From Pedobacter sp. B4-66 (GTDB lineage: Bacteria > Bacteroidota > Bacteroidia > Sphingobacteriales > Sphingobacteriaceae), in contig NZ_JAFVME010000003.1 of the NCBI RefSeq assembly GCF_018492665.1, forward strand, positions 124,001 to 188,000: 64,000 nucleotides of DNA, given 5' to 3'. A model generated the notes under the pieces. That model had not been told where the DNA came from, made no database searches, and saw only the letters and a list, made by a program, of their open reading frames with translations. The position numbers were made by a program, and so were the translations under genes. Below, piece after piece: positions 9,398-16,841 of the stretch; the first letter of the stretch is position 1, and every line of letters starts with the position of its first letter.

Positions 9398-10444
9398 TTA
9401 ACGGTTGGTTGTGAACTTAGGTATCGCGTCATCTGTTTCGTATTGTCTGGCCGCCTGGGTGAGTCTTTTATTGATTCTGGAAGCAAGATTTCTTGGTGAA
9501 AGAACCTTCATGCATTCACCAAAGCCGAGAATTTCCCTTTCCAACTCAAAATTTAGTACAACATCAATTCTGATGGTAGTTCCCTCCGCATCTTCAGCTA
9601 ACAGCTGCTGGCTATGGTGAATGGGTTTGGTTAAAACATAAGGTGCGTTGAGTTTATTCACCTTTAAGACTACTTTTTGCGCCCTGTCTTTTTCCGATTT
9701 GGTTACCCCAAGCAGATCTTCGAAATAACGGTCGAAGTCTACGCCTTTATACGCTCTGTATGTTTCTTCGGTTAAGGTCTGAAAATCGACAATTCGGTCA
9801 AGAGCCATGGTTATCAAAGCCTTTCCGTCTCTGGCTTTAACAATCAAAAACCAACGATTCCGGTATTCCTTTAACAGATATGGATAATACACATTTCGGA
9901 TGGGCGCTTTTGCCTTGAAAGACTGATATTCTATTAGTAATGCCTTCTTCTGAAGAATTGCCTGATATAGCGGATTAATGTGTTTCAGTCCACGAAGTTG
10001 TTTGTTCCCTTCAAACTGAATGTAGTTTTCATTCGGATGTGTAGACTTATACAAATTGTTCTCCAGCTTGGTGATCATATCACTCATCTCATCAAAATAA
10101 TTGAATCCATTGAACTGTTTAAGTATGCCTACAATTTCCTTCATTTTGTTCACATCAGCAGCATTAATGGGAACCTTGGTGATGCTATAGGACGAGTCGC
10201 TATAAGCATAAAACTTTCTGTCACTAACAACAATTGGCGCATTATATCCCAGCTTATCGCTACGCATCAATTGAATATCTGCCTGTATCGTGCGTTTACT
10301 TACACCGGATGTAATTCCTTCATACTCATAAAGCATATGTGCCACACGCTCAATAATATCCTCCAGGGTCCATTTTCTGAATCTGTTCTTTAAACATTCA
10401 TCGATGGTTCTATAGCGGATCAGTGCAAGTTTGTTAACAGACAT
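9398..10444 (-). CDS. WYL-domain transcriptional regulator of the RtcB locus
   Basis: This 348-residue protein has an N-terminal winged-helix region (about 1-75, with SKRTIQADIQLMRS as recognition-helix-like segment), a WYL sensor domain (about 160-235, with YYPYLLKEYRNRWFLIVKA) and a C-terminal extension. Family knowledge: WYL regulators sense ligands, possibly nucleic-acid derived, and often govern defence or DNA/RNA-damage genes. It is divergent from the tRNA-like leader and the SPFH-rtcB genes. Two inverted repeats with shared half-sites lie in the intergenic space and are likely binding sites. I infer it controls the RNA-repair operon, in the position RtcR has in proteobacteria. Confidence 0.88.
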   Translation of the reverse strand: MSVNKLALIRYRTIDECLKNRFRKWTLEDIIERVAHMLYEYEGITSGVSKRTIQADIQLMRSDKLGYNAPIVVSDRKFYAYSDSSYSITKVPINAADVNKMKEIVGILKQFNGFNYFDEMSDMITKLENNLYKSTHPNENYIQFEGNKQLRGLKHINPLYQAILQKKALLIEYQSFKAKAPIRNVYYPYLLKEYRNRWFLIVKARDGKALITMALDRIVDFQTLTEETYRAYKGVDFDRYFEDLLGVTKSEKDRAQKVVLKVNKLNAPYVLTKPIHHSQQLLAEDAEGTTIRIDVVLNFELEREILGFGECMKVLSPRNLASRINKRLTQAARQYETDDAIPKFTTNR

Positions 10445-10507
10445 AAAGTAATAGCATTAAAAGTTAATCTTAAAAACATACGTAAAGCTATAAAATCCAA
10501 AGGACTA

Positions 10508-10522
10508 CGCAATAGAATTGCG
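10508..10522. promoter_or_regulatory. candidate WYL operator 1 (CGCAAT-N3-ATTGCG)
   Basis: A six-base inverted repeat with a three-base spacer lies 64 bases upstream of the WYL start codon. Its half-site ATTGCG recurs in the longer repeat at 10614-10638, consistent with one protein binding both. Function is inferred. Confidence 0.4.
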
Positions 10523-10613
10523 CATTTGGACTGAAACAGATCATTTAATCATAATAATATAAAATTACTTAACTGATATTCAGTTGTTTAAATTATAAAA
10601 TGAAAATATTTTT

Positions 10614-10638
10614 TATTGCGCAAATCAGCTGCGCAATA
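10614..10638. promoter_or_regulatory. candidate WYL operator 2 (TATTGCGCA-N7-TGCGCAATA)
   Basis: A perfect nine-base inverted repeat with a seven-base spacer lies just before the presumed transcription start of the tRNA-like leader. It shares the ATTGCG half-site with the repeat at 10508. A CTTTG at 10649-10653 could be part of a -7 element. Activator or repressor binding here by the divergent WYL protein is inferred. Confidence 0.5.
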
Positions 10639-10828
10639 CCACTCGCACCTTTGTAATGTCAGCAATGACAGATGTTCTTTGAAGAAATATACAGTACAAA
10701 AGTACTTTTAAGATACCCCCTTATGGGGATGGCGGTTTTAAAGGATAAACATCCACAGTTGAGGGTTTCGCAATGGCCCCATAGTATTGAGCTGATCAGC
10801 ATCAATATTCTGATGTTTAAAATGAAAA

Positions 10829-10876
10829 GATCGTCTAACGTTGTGTGTCGCGGGTTCGACTCCCGCTCCCGGATCA
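10829..10876 (+). ncRNA. tRNA-like element A (D-arm fragment joined to T-arm and 3' end)
   Basis: The segment begins with a Gln/Glu-type D-arm piece (GATCGTCTAACG). It then passes directly to a perfect T arm at 10850-10866: GCGGG stem, TTCGACT loop, CCCGC stem. TCCCGGA then TCA follow as an acceptor-like 3' end. The rest of the D arm, the anticodon arm and any pairing 5' acceptor strand are missing. It cannot be a working tRNA. It is the first of three such pieces, separated by short A-rich linkers, in the leader of the SPFH-rtcB genes. Confidence 0.7.
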
Positions 10877-10879
10877 AAA

Positions 10880-10939
10880 CGGGGTAACTCAGTGGTTAGA
10901 GTAACAACAATTGCAGGTTCGAATCCTGCTTTCCGACCA
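10880..10939 (+). ncRNA. tRNA-like element B (anticodon-less mini-tRNA with encoded CCA)
   Basis: The element has a complete D arm (ACTC stem, AGTGGTTA loop, GAGT stem) preceded by TA. A 10-base linker, AACAACAATT, stands where the anticodon arm should be. A perfect T arm follows (GCAGG, TTCGAAT, CCTGC at 10913-10929). CGGGG at 10880-10884 can pair with TTCCG at 10931-10935, two of the pairs being wobbles, and then come discriminator A and an encoded CCA. It would fold as a tRNA lacking the anticodon arm. It could be seen by CCA-adding or processing enzymes but cannot decode. Confidence 0.75.
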
Positions 10940-10943
10940 AAAT

Positions 10944-10987
10944 AGGAAACGCAATTGGTAGCGAAGCAATGGGCTCAAAATCCAAAG
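10944..10987 (+). ncRNA. tRNA-like element C (5' half of a tRNA-Leu(CAA))
   Basis: A D arm (CGC, AATTGGTA, GCG at 10950-10963) is followed by an anticodon arm with stem TGGG/TCCA and seven-base loop CTCAAAA. The loop has U33, anticodon CAA and A37, as in tRNA-Leu. No T arm follows. It is complementary in content to elements A and B, which keep T arms and lose anticodon arms. The match resembles a tRNA half. Confidence 0.6.
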
Positions 10988-11115
10988 CAAAAAGAAGGGA
11001 TCCTTTTCAAATTTCCCACGCAAGGTATAAGGAAAAACTTTCGGTCAATAGACTCTTTAAAAGTGATATTGACAATTTGCGATGTGCTATGCAGGAAATG
11101 GACAAGTCTGATTAA
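10969..11115 (+). CDS. possible small basic protein, 48 residues
   Basis: An ATG inside the anticodon arm of element C opens a 48-codon frame starting MGSKSKAKRRDPFQIS and ending in MDKSD before TAA. The composition (basic N-terminus, then amphipathic helix-like) is protein-like rather than random. There is no clear ribosome binding site, and the start overlaps the tRNA-like element, so it may be chance. The rest of the leader (11116-11373) shows no gene I can support. Confidence 0.3.
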   Translation: MGSKSKAKRRDPFQISHARYKEKLSVNRLFKSDIDNLRCAMQEMDKSD

Positions 11116-11373
11116 AATTGCCCACACTTAGTTCCTAAACAGGGAAAACTATTGAATACTTAATTGTGGTAACGCTCCGACGTTCTCAAGCTCTGACACA
11201 AAAAGCATTCAAGGTTCACATGTTCTGAGTCAAGTAATGGTAATAAACCCAGGAAAAGAAATTTCTTCCGCACAAAGCAAATGAAAGTTTTTCTAAGTGC
11301 CTTATAAAATAAACAGAAAAATAAGCCCACAATAAGTAGTGGATTAATAACAAACAATTAAAACCAAACAGAG

Positions 11374-12468
11374 ATGAAAAGAGTAACAATTAACACCAAT
11401 TCTGTTGGATTGGTTTACAAAAAAGGAGAATTAAAAAACGTATTGACCGCAGGGAACTACTGGTTAGGTTTCAACGAAACAGTAGTCGTATATGACATGT
11501 CAAAAACATTCATTGCTTCAGTGGAATTAGACGTTTTACTATTAAATAAAGATTTCCAGGACCTGGTAACGGTTGTAGAAGTAAAAGATACGGAACTCGT
11601 ACTGGTTTATCAGAACAACAACTTTAAACAGGTGTTGACTGCAGGCAAGTATGCATTCTGGAAAGGCTTGAATAAGTATACTTTCTTAACTGCCGATCTG
11701 ACTAAATATGTGATTACAGAGCAAATCGATAAAAATACTTTAGAGAAATCGCCAATGTTAGCGCATATCAGAGCATTTAAAGTAGAAACCTATGAAACGG
11801 GCTTGATGATCGTAGATGGAGCATTTGAAAGCGTACTGAAGCCAGGAAATTATGTGTTCTGGAAAAACAGTACGACCATCCAGGTATTGAAAACTGATTT
11901 GAGGCAATTAAATATGGAAATTGTTGGACAGGAAATTCTGACTAAAGACAAAGCCCAGCTTAGAATCAATTTCAGTGTACAATACAAAGTTACAAATGCC
12001 AGCAAAGCATTGTTGGAAAACAAAGAGTTCGATAAACAATTGTATGTGATCATCCAGTTGGCCTTAAGGGAATTTATTGGAAAAATGACCTTTGATGAAT
12101 TGATGGAGAATAAGGAAAAAATCTCCGAAGGCATCATGACCACTGCAGGGGGTAAAGTGAACTCACTTGGAATCGAACTGCTCAACTGTGGCGTGAAGGA
12201 CATTGTATTGCCAGGAGACATCAGGGAGATTATGAATCAGGTGCTCGTTGCCGAAAAAAGGGCTCAAGCCAACCTGATCACCAGAAGGGAAGAAACAGCC
12301 TCTACAAGAAGCCTGTTAAATACCGCGAAGTTAATGGAAGACAATGCAATGCTCTACAAATTGAAAGAAATGGAATACGTAGAGAAAATTGCAGAAAAGA
12401 TCAACAATATCAGCTTGTCGGGTAGTGGACAAATTGTAGATCAATTGAAACAAATTTTTGTAAAATAG
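11374..12468 (+). CDS. SPFH/slipin-family protein
   Basis: This 364-residue protein has repeated N-terminal beta segments of the form GLVYKKGELKNVLTAGNYWL, LVYQNNNFKQVLTAGKYAF and GLMIVDGAFESVLKPGNYVF. An SPFH (band 7) domain follows (about 130-270) with VQYKVTNASKALL and VKDIVLPGDIREIMNQVL, then a coiled-coil tail rich in Glu and Arg. No transmembrane segment is obvious. Family knowledge: SPFH proteins form membrane-associated oligomeric rings and are known neighbours of RtcB in bacterial RNA-repair loci. rtcB follows after a 40-base gap holding a hairpin. Confidence 0.88.
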   Translation: MKRVTINTNSVGLVYKKGELKNVLTAGNYWLGFNETVVVYDMSKTFIASVELDVLLLNKDFQDLVTVVEVKDTELVLVYQNNNFKQVLTAGKYAFWKGLNKYTFLTADLTKYVITEQIDKNTLEKSPMLAHIRAFKVETYETGLMIVDGAFESVLKPGNYVFWKNSTTIQVLKTDLRQLNMEIVGQEILTKDKAQLRINFSVQYKVTNASKALLENKEFDKQLYVIIQLALREFIGKMTFDELMENKEKISEGIMTTAGGKVNSLGIELLNCGVKDIVLPGDIREIMNQVLVAEKRAQANLITRREETASTRSLLNTAKLMEDNAMLYKLKEMEYVEKIAEKINNISLSGSGQIVDQLKQIFVK

Positions 12469-12493
12469 GTAATGTTCTCAAAGGACATTACCT
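12467..12493 (+). promoter_or_regulatory. intercistronic hairpin between SPFH gene and rtcB
   Basis: AGGTAATGT and ACATTACCT form a perfect nine-base stem around a nine-base loop, starting inside the SPFH stop codon. It is followed by TTAAAAAGG rather than a long T run, so it looks more like an mRNA processing or partial-attenuation hairpin than a full terminator. Confidence 0.55.
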
Positions 12494-12508
12494 TTAAAAA
12501 GGAATGAA

Positions 12509-13930
12509 ATGAAAAGAAATATAAACGGGAATGACCTTTTAGCCATAGGTTATAAACCAGGAGAAATATTAGGCTTAGCCATTAAAACGGCTTTAAAATT
12601 AAATGAACTGACTTTTAAGGAAGCCACCGATTTGTTAGGGAACGTAAAGGATCATCCGGAAAACTATCTGGACGATGAAGTCATGGAGCCATTGGCATCT
12701 GCAATCATTGAAGCCGCCAACGCGCCTATAGACGAAGTGATTCCTTTAAAAGTCCATTCAGATGGATATGCACGATATGGTGAAAGTTTTATTGAAGAAG
12801 GTGCCAGAAAACAAATGGACATTGCCATGAAACTGCCTGTAACGGTAGCCGGAGCACTGATGCCAGATGCACATCAAGGGTATGGATTGCCAATTGGCGG
12901 GGTACTGGCTACCAGAAACGCCATTATCCCTTACGGAGTTGGTGTAGACATCGGCTGCAGAATGGCGCTCTCTATTTTCGACATCCCGGAAAGCCATTTT
13001 TATGGGAACGAAGCAAAGTACAAACGGGAATTGCTTGCCCATACTAAGTTTGGTGCTGGTCATGGCTTCCATGGAAGAGAAAAATCGGATCATGCAATCC
13101 TGGATAACAATGGTTTTAACGCGACCCCAATGTTAAAACAATTAAAGGACAAAGCTTATTTCCAACTTGGAAGCTCAGGGGGTGGAAACCACTTTGTGGA
13201 ATGGGGAATTATAGAATTTGAGAAAAAAGATGAGGTATTGGGTATTGAAAAAGGGAAATATGTAGCCTTGCTGAGTCATTCAGGATCACGTGGATTTGGT
13301 GCAACCCTTGCTGGCTATTACACCAAGCTCGCTAAAGAAAACTGCAAATTACCTGCTGAAGCAGCTAACCTGGCTTACTTGGACCTAAACTCGGAAGCCG
13401 GTCAGGAATATTGGCTGGCGATGAACCTTGCCGGAGATTATGCTTCTGCCTGTCATGAAATCATCCATAACAAACTGAGTAAGGCAATAGGAGCCCAAGT
13501 ATTGGCAAAGGTTGAAAACCACCATAACTTTGCTTGGAAGGAAACCTGGAACGGCGAGGAAGTTATTGTTCATAGAAAAGGCGCTACACCAGCGGGCAAA
13601 GGTGTGATGGGAATTATTCCCGGCTCAATGACGGCCCCAGGCTTTCTGGTTAGAGGCAAAGGTATTTCTGATGCGATTAACTCAGCTTCACATGGTGCCG
13701 GTAGACAAATGAGCCGTTCAAAGGCCATTAAAAGTATCACCAAGGACGAAATGCGGGCCATATTGAAAGACCATAACGTAACCTTAATAGGAGCAGGCCT
13801 AGATGAGGCGCCTATGGCTTACAAAGACATCAATCTGGTGATGGAAGCTCAAAAAGATCTGATTGATGTAGTAGCCAAATTCACACCTAAAATGGTAAGG
13901 ATGGCCGACGATGGTAGTCGTGAGGATTAA
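12509..13930 (+). CDS. rtcB: RNA-splicing ligase RtcB
   Basis: This 473-residue protein carries the whole RtcB signature: MPDAHQGYGLPIGGVLA, GVGVDIGCRM (metal-binding Asp and Cys), LGSSGGGNHFVEWG, LSHSGSRGFG, HRKGATPAGKG, IPGSMTAPGF, and SHGAGRQMSRSKA, where His395 is the expected guanylate-accepting residue. Family knowledge: RtcB joins 2',3'-cyclic phosphate or 3'-phosphate ends to 5'-OH ends with GTP and Mn2+, repairing RNAs cut by ribotoxins. No RtcA cyclase or archease is adjacent. It shares the locus with an SPFH protein, a WYL regulator and tRNA-like RNA pieces, suggesting tRNA repair. Confidence 0.95.
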   Translation: MKRNINGNDLLAIGYKPGEILGLAIKTALKLNELTFKEATDLLGNVKDHPENYLDDEVMEPLASAIIEAANAPIDEVIPLKVHSDGYARYGESFIEEGARKQMDIAMKLPVTVAGALMPDAHQGYGLPIGGVLATRNAIIPYGVGVDIGCRMALSIFDIPESHFYGNEAKYKRELLAHTKFGAGHGFHGREKSDHAILDNNGFNATPMLKQLKDKAYFQLGSSGGGNHFVEWGIIEFEKKDEVLGIEKGKYVALLSHSGSRGFGATLAGYYTKLAKENCKLPAEAANLAYLDLNSEAGQEYWLAMNLAGDYASACHEIIHNKLSKAIGAQVLAKVENHHNFAWKETWNGEEVIVHRKGATPAGKGVMGIIPGSMTAPGFLVRGKGISDAINSASHGAGRQMSRSKAIKSITKDEMRAILKDHNVTLIGAGLDEAPMAYKDINLVMEAQKDLIDVVAKFTPKMVRMADDGSRED

Positions 13931-13949
13931 TAATCATGTGAAATGCCGA

Positions 13950-14384
13950 CTATTTTTTGCTTTGCTCATTGTAACTCATCATCCAGTTCACACCGAATTT
14001 ATCAGTCAGCATTCCAAAATAATCACCCCAGAAAGTATTCGCTAATGGCATGGTTACTTTTCCGTCTGCTGACAACGCACTAAAAATGCGATCGGCTTCA
14101 TCTTTACTGTCCGCGGATATGGAAACGGCAAAGTTATTTCCCTGTACAAATGAGGGTGCCCATTCTCCGCCGCAATCGCTTCCCATCAGGATAGAACTAC
14201 CGATAGGTAGTGATACATGCATCACCTTACCTTTATCCGTTTCCGGTACAGTGTACCCTTCAGTCTCAGGCATTTCACCAAAGCGTCCGATATAGTTAAA
14301 TTCTCCTCCAAATATAGATTTATAGAAGTTAAATGCAGCTTCACAATCTCCATTGAAGTTTAGGTATGTGTTTGTTGTTGCCAT
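13950..14384 (-). CDS. VOC-superfamily protein, PhnB/YjdN-like
   Basis: This 144-residue protein begins TNTYLNFNGDCEAAFNFYKS followed by FGG, the hallmark of the PhnB-like glyoxalase/bleomycin-resistance fold. It ends with ANTFWGDYFGMLTDKFGVNW, also typical. The role is unknown for most members; some bind metals or small electrophiles. It converges on rtcB with a 19-base gap and is probably unrelated to RNA repair. Confidence 0.85.
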   Translation of the reverse strand: MATTNTYLNFNGDCEAAFNFYKSIFGGEFNYIGRFGEMPETEGYTVPETDKGKVMHVSLPIGSSILMGSDCGGEWAPSFVQGNNFAVSISADSKDEADRIFSALSADGKVTMPLANTFWGDYFGMLTDKFGVNWMMSYNEQSKK

Positions 14385-14463
14385 GAGTTTTCTGTTTTTT
14401 TGTTGCCAATTAGTATTTCTAATATAAGCATTACTTTTCAGCCTTCAATCACTCCTGATTTGC

Positions 14464-15153
14464 TTATTTATAGGTATTTCTTTTTAAATGCCCGTATGCA
14501 TGAGTAATTTCTAAAAAACCTTGATCTAAACTACGTTTTACTTGTATCAAATAATCTCTTGATTTCTTGGTATCTTTTTCTGAAAGAAGTTTATCCTTTA
14601 TAAGGACTGAAGGCGTATTAATTTCTTGATGAAAACCTTGTGTTTTTAATCTTTCCAAAAATTCTTCTTCAGCAACTTTATCTTCAAAAATACTTTGCCC
14701 TAAAAAGTAATTTATTACAGCCCAGCAAAACCTCTTTTCAAATTTATTATGGGCCTTCTTAATTATTTCTGCCGAGTTAGTTCTAGCGTCAATTCGAGCA
14801 TTATTATTTAGTTTTCGCTCTCTTAATACCAGTTCAATTGAAGCCAGTTTATTTTGTAAGTATTTATCAGAACCAATTTCTACTTTGACACCATATTTCG
14901 TAATTTTTAAATCTCTGTCAAACTCATTTATATACGCATACTTTTCATCAATATCGGTTGGTAATAATTCCATCACTTTATTGATTAAGGAAATGTAGTT
15001 TTCATGAATTTCCTGCATCGCCAAAAATGCCGGGCTAAAAATGTTTTCATATCTATCCTTTCCTGTTTGATAATCCAGTCCCATTAACTGTAATAGTTTA
15101 TCAGTTGTCCAAAGAATTATTTTTATGATTTCACTTGATGAGCTATCTGCCAT
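14464..15153 (-). CDS. hypothetical protein, last gene of SLATT-trypsin operon
   Basis: I do not recognise this 229-residue protein. It is helical, charged, with no signal peptide or clear membrane segment. ATG at 15153 is chosen over an upstream in-frame TTG at 15177. It follows the DUF900 hydrolase gene by about 50 bases on the same strand and so probably belongs to the same operon as the SLATT-trypsin gene. An effector or regulator role can only be guessed. Confidence 0.6.
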   Translation of the reverse strand: MADSSSSEIIKIILWTTDKLLQLMGLDYQTGKDRYENIFSPAFLAMQEIHENYISLINKVMELLPTDIDEKYAYINEFDRDLKITKYGVKVEIGSDKYLQNKLASIELVLRERKLNNNARIDARTNSAEIIKKAHNKFEKRFCWAVINYFLGQSIFEDKVAEEEFLERLKTQGFHQEINTPSVLIKDKLLSEKDTKKSRDYLIQVKRSLDQGFLEITHAYGHLKRNTYK

Positions 15154-15202
15154 GTGGTTAGTTGTTTTGATTATCAAAAACTCTAATTATAAATGATTTT
15201 AC

Positions 15203-16802
15203 TCAGTCGTTAAACGCCCAGTATAGGCCATTATCTGTTTGAATCTTCTTTAAATTCCTTTCTTGCGGCGAAAGGTTATTTTTAGTCAAATGAAAGATGT
15301 CCTGGATCAAAGGTGCTGTACTGGAAAAGTAACCGTGTCCAAGCAAGTCTGTTCTTACTTTACTTGCATCAATTGTATCAATGCCTTTGATGGTTAAAAT
15401 CTGATCGGTTATCTGTCCGACTCTGTTCAGATTGCCATGAAGTTTTTTAGAAACTTTCAATGCTTTATCTTTTGATGAAGCATAAATGGTAACCCTACCT
15501 GAACAGTTGATAATTTTTGGGGCAATATCTCTTAAAAATAGCTGTGCATCAATATCGGGAGCAGCTAGTATGATTTGATTGAATAAAAATGTTTTGTGGA
15601 ATTCTTCTTGGTGCAATAGCATCAGGGCATCTGTCAATGCTCTGTTGCCCATACTGTGGGCAATGAGATGTATTTTCTCGGCTCCGGTTTTTTGCTGTAC
15701 GTCTTTTAAGAACATTACGATGTTTTTGACGCTATAGTTGCTGTTTTCGCCATCAACAACATAGCCCAATAGTTTTTTTTTTTGATGGCCAGCTATAGAC
15801 GATGGGAGCGCCCTGAAAGTTAAGGTCATGTGCAATCTGTGCTGCCTGAAGTATGGACTTATCAAAACTTACATTAAAGCCATGTACAAATACGAATGCT
15901 TCTTTTGAAGCCTGAACTTTAGCTTGAAGTGTTTCAAAAAAGGTTTTTGGCTCCAAGAGCTTTGATTCCAGAATCAGCATATGTTTATCTGGGCTAGCTT
16001 TGAACTCGAATTTCCACCAGGTTGGTCTGGGAATTTCACCCTGCCTCTTTTTTTTGGGGATATTCACTTTACAAACACCTAAACTAATATCAGCCCTGTT
16101 ATTGCCAAATTTTATAATCTTTGGGTTTTTGGAGTCTTTTAGGTTGCGTTCAGTAGCATAGTATACTTCAATTTCAGCGTTCTCGCCATTCTTCTTTACT
16201 AGAGTAAGGTTTCCTTCAAAAGGAGGCTGTTTGTATCTTTCGTAACTATCGTTGTCTTGGAAAAGCCCCTTGAGCTTATCTAAGATTCCGCCGTCCATAG
16301 GGTTATGTTTTTTAGAAGAACCTTTATGCAATATCAATCCACCCAGATCTAAATTTCGAAAAGGATCATCTTTAGATCCATTACTTTGGTTGGTTGGGAG
16401 TCCATTATTATCTTTTTTAATATGAAACGAACCCGGAGGTGGCAACGGATCGTTGAAACTGGATTCAGTTGGATCCATGCTATCGGCAAGAGGATTCAAA
16501 CCACCATTAACAAGGATTATAAATAAGTGTTCAGTTTCATCTGTTTTATAAATGTCCTTATGTAGTTTAGGAAATCCTTTCCTGTTACTTGATTTTACGT
16601 GGATGACAACGTTATCTCCCTTTTGCAAAACGCTTCTGATGAAGATAAGAGGTTTATCGCAGTCAATTAATTGGTAATACAATTTTGTCTTTTCTTGGAA
16701 TTCACCTGACTGACTACCTTCAATTAAGTGATCATCCACATAGATTTTGAAGTCTGGCGGAAATGATAAAGACGTAATTTCAAAAGAAAAATCTAAATCC
16801 AT
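15203..16802 (-). pseudogene. DUF900-type alpha/beta hydrolase, frame broken at an A11 run
   Basis: Two frames join into one protein. The upstream part (16802-15753) has a 230-residue unknown N-terminus and the first half of a DUF900 hydrolase (FVFVHGFNVSF, IVYSWPSK). The downstream part continues with YVVDGENSNYSV, the nucleophile elbow LIAHSMGNRALTDAL, an Asp region (AAPDIDAQLFL) and a late His (LLGHGYFSS). The break falls exactly at 11 consecutive T on the plus strand (15773-15783). Ten or thirteen would restore the frame through SKKKLLGY. It could be sequencing error, slippage or real loss. The restored protein would be about 530 residues with an intact catalytic triad. Confidence 0.8.
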
Positions 16803-16841
16803 TTTTTTTGCAATTGAGAAATGGTTTAAAACATATTTATT

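Noticed and set aside
10672..10887. 71-codon open frame across the tRNA-like leader
   Set aside because: It covers the T-arm elements, has no protein-like composition and no initiation signal; most likely a shadow.
11160..11215. Fourth tRNA-like piece (GTGGTAACGC followed by TTCTCAA and GGTTCAC)
   Set aside because: Resembles D-arm, anticodon-loop and T-loop words, but the stems do not pair; not supported.
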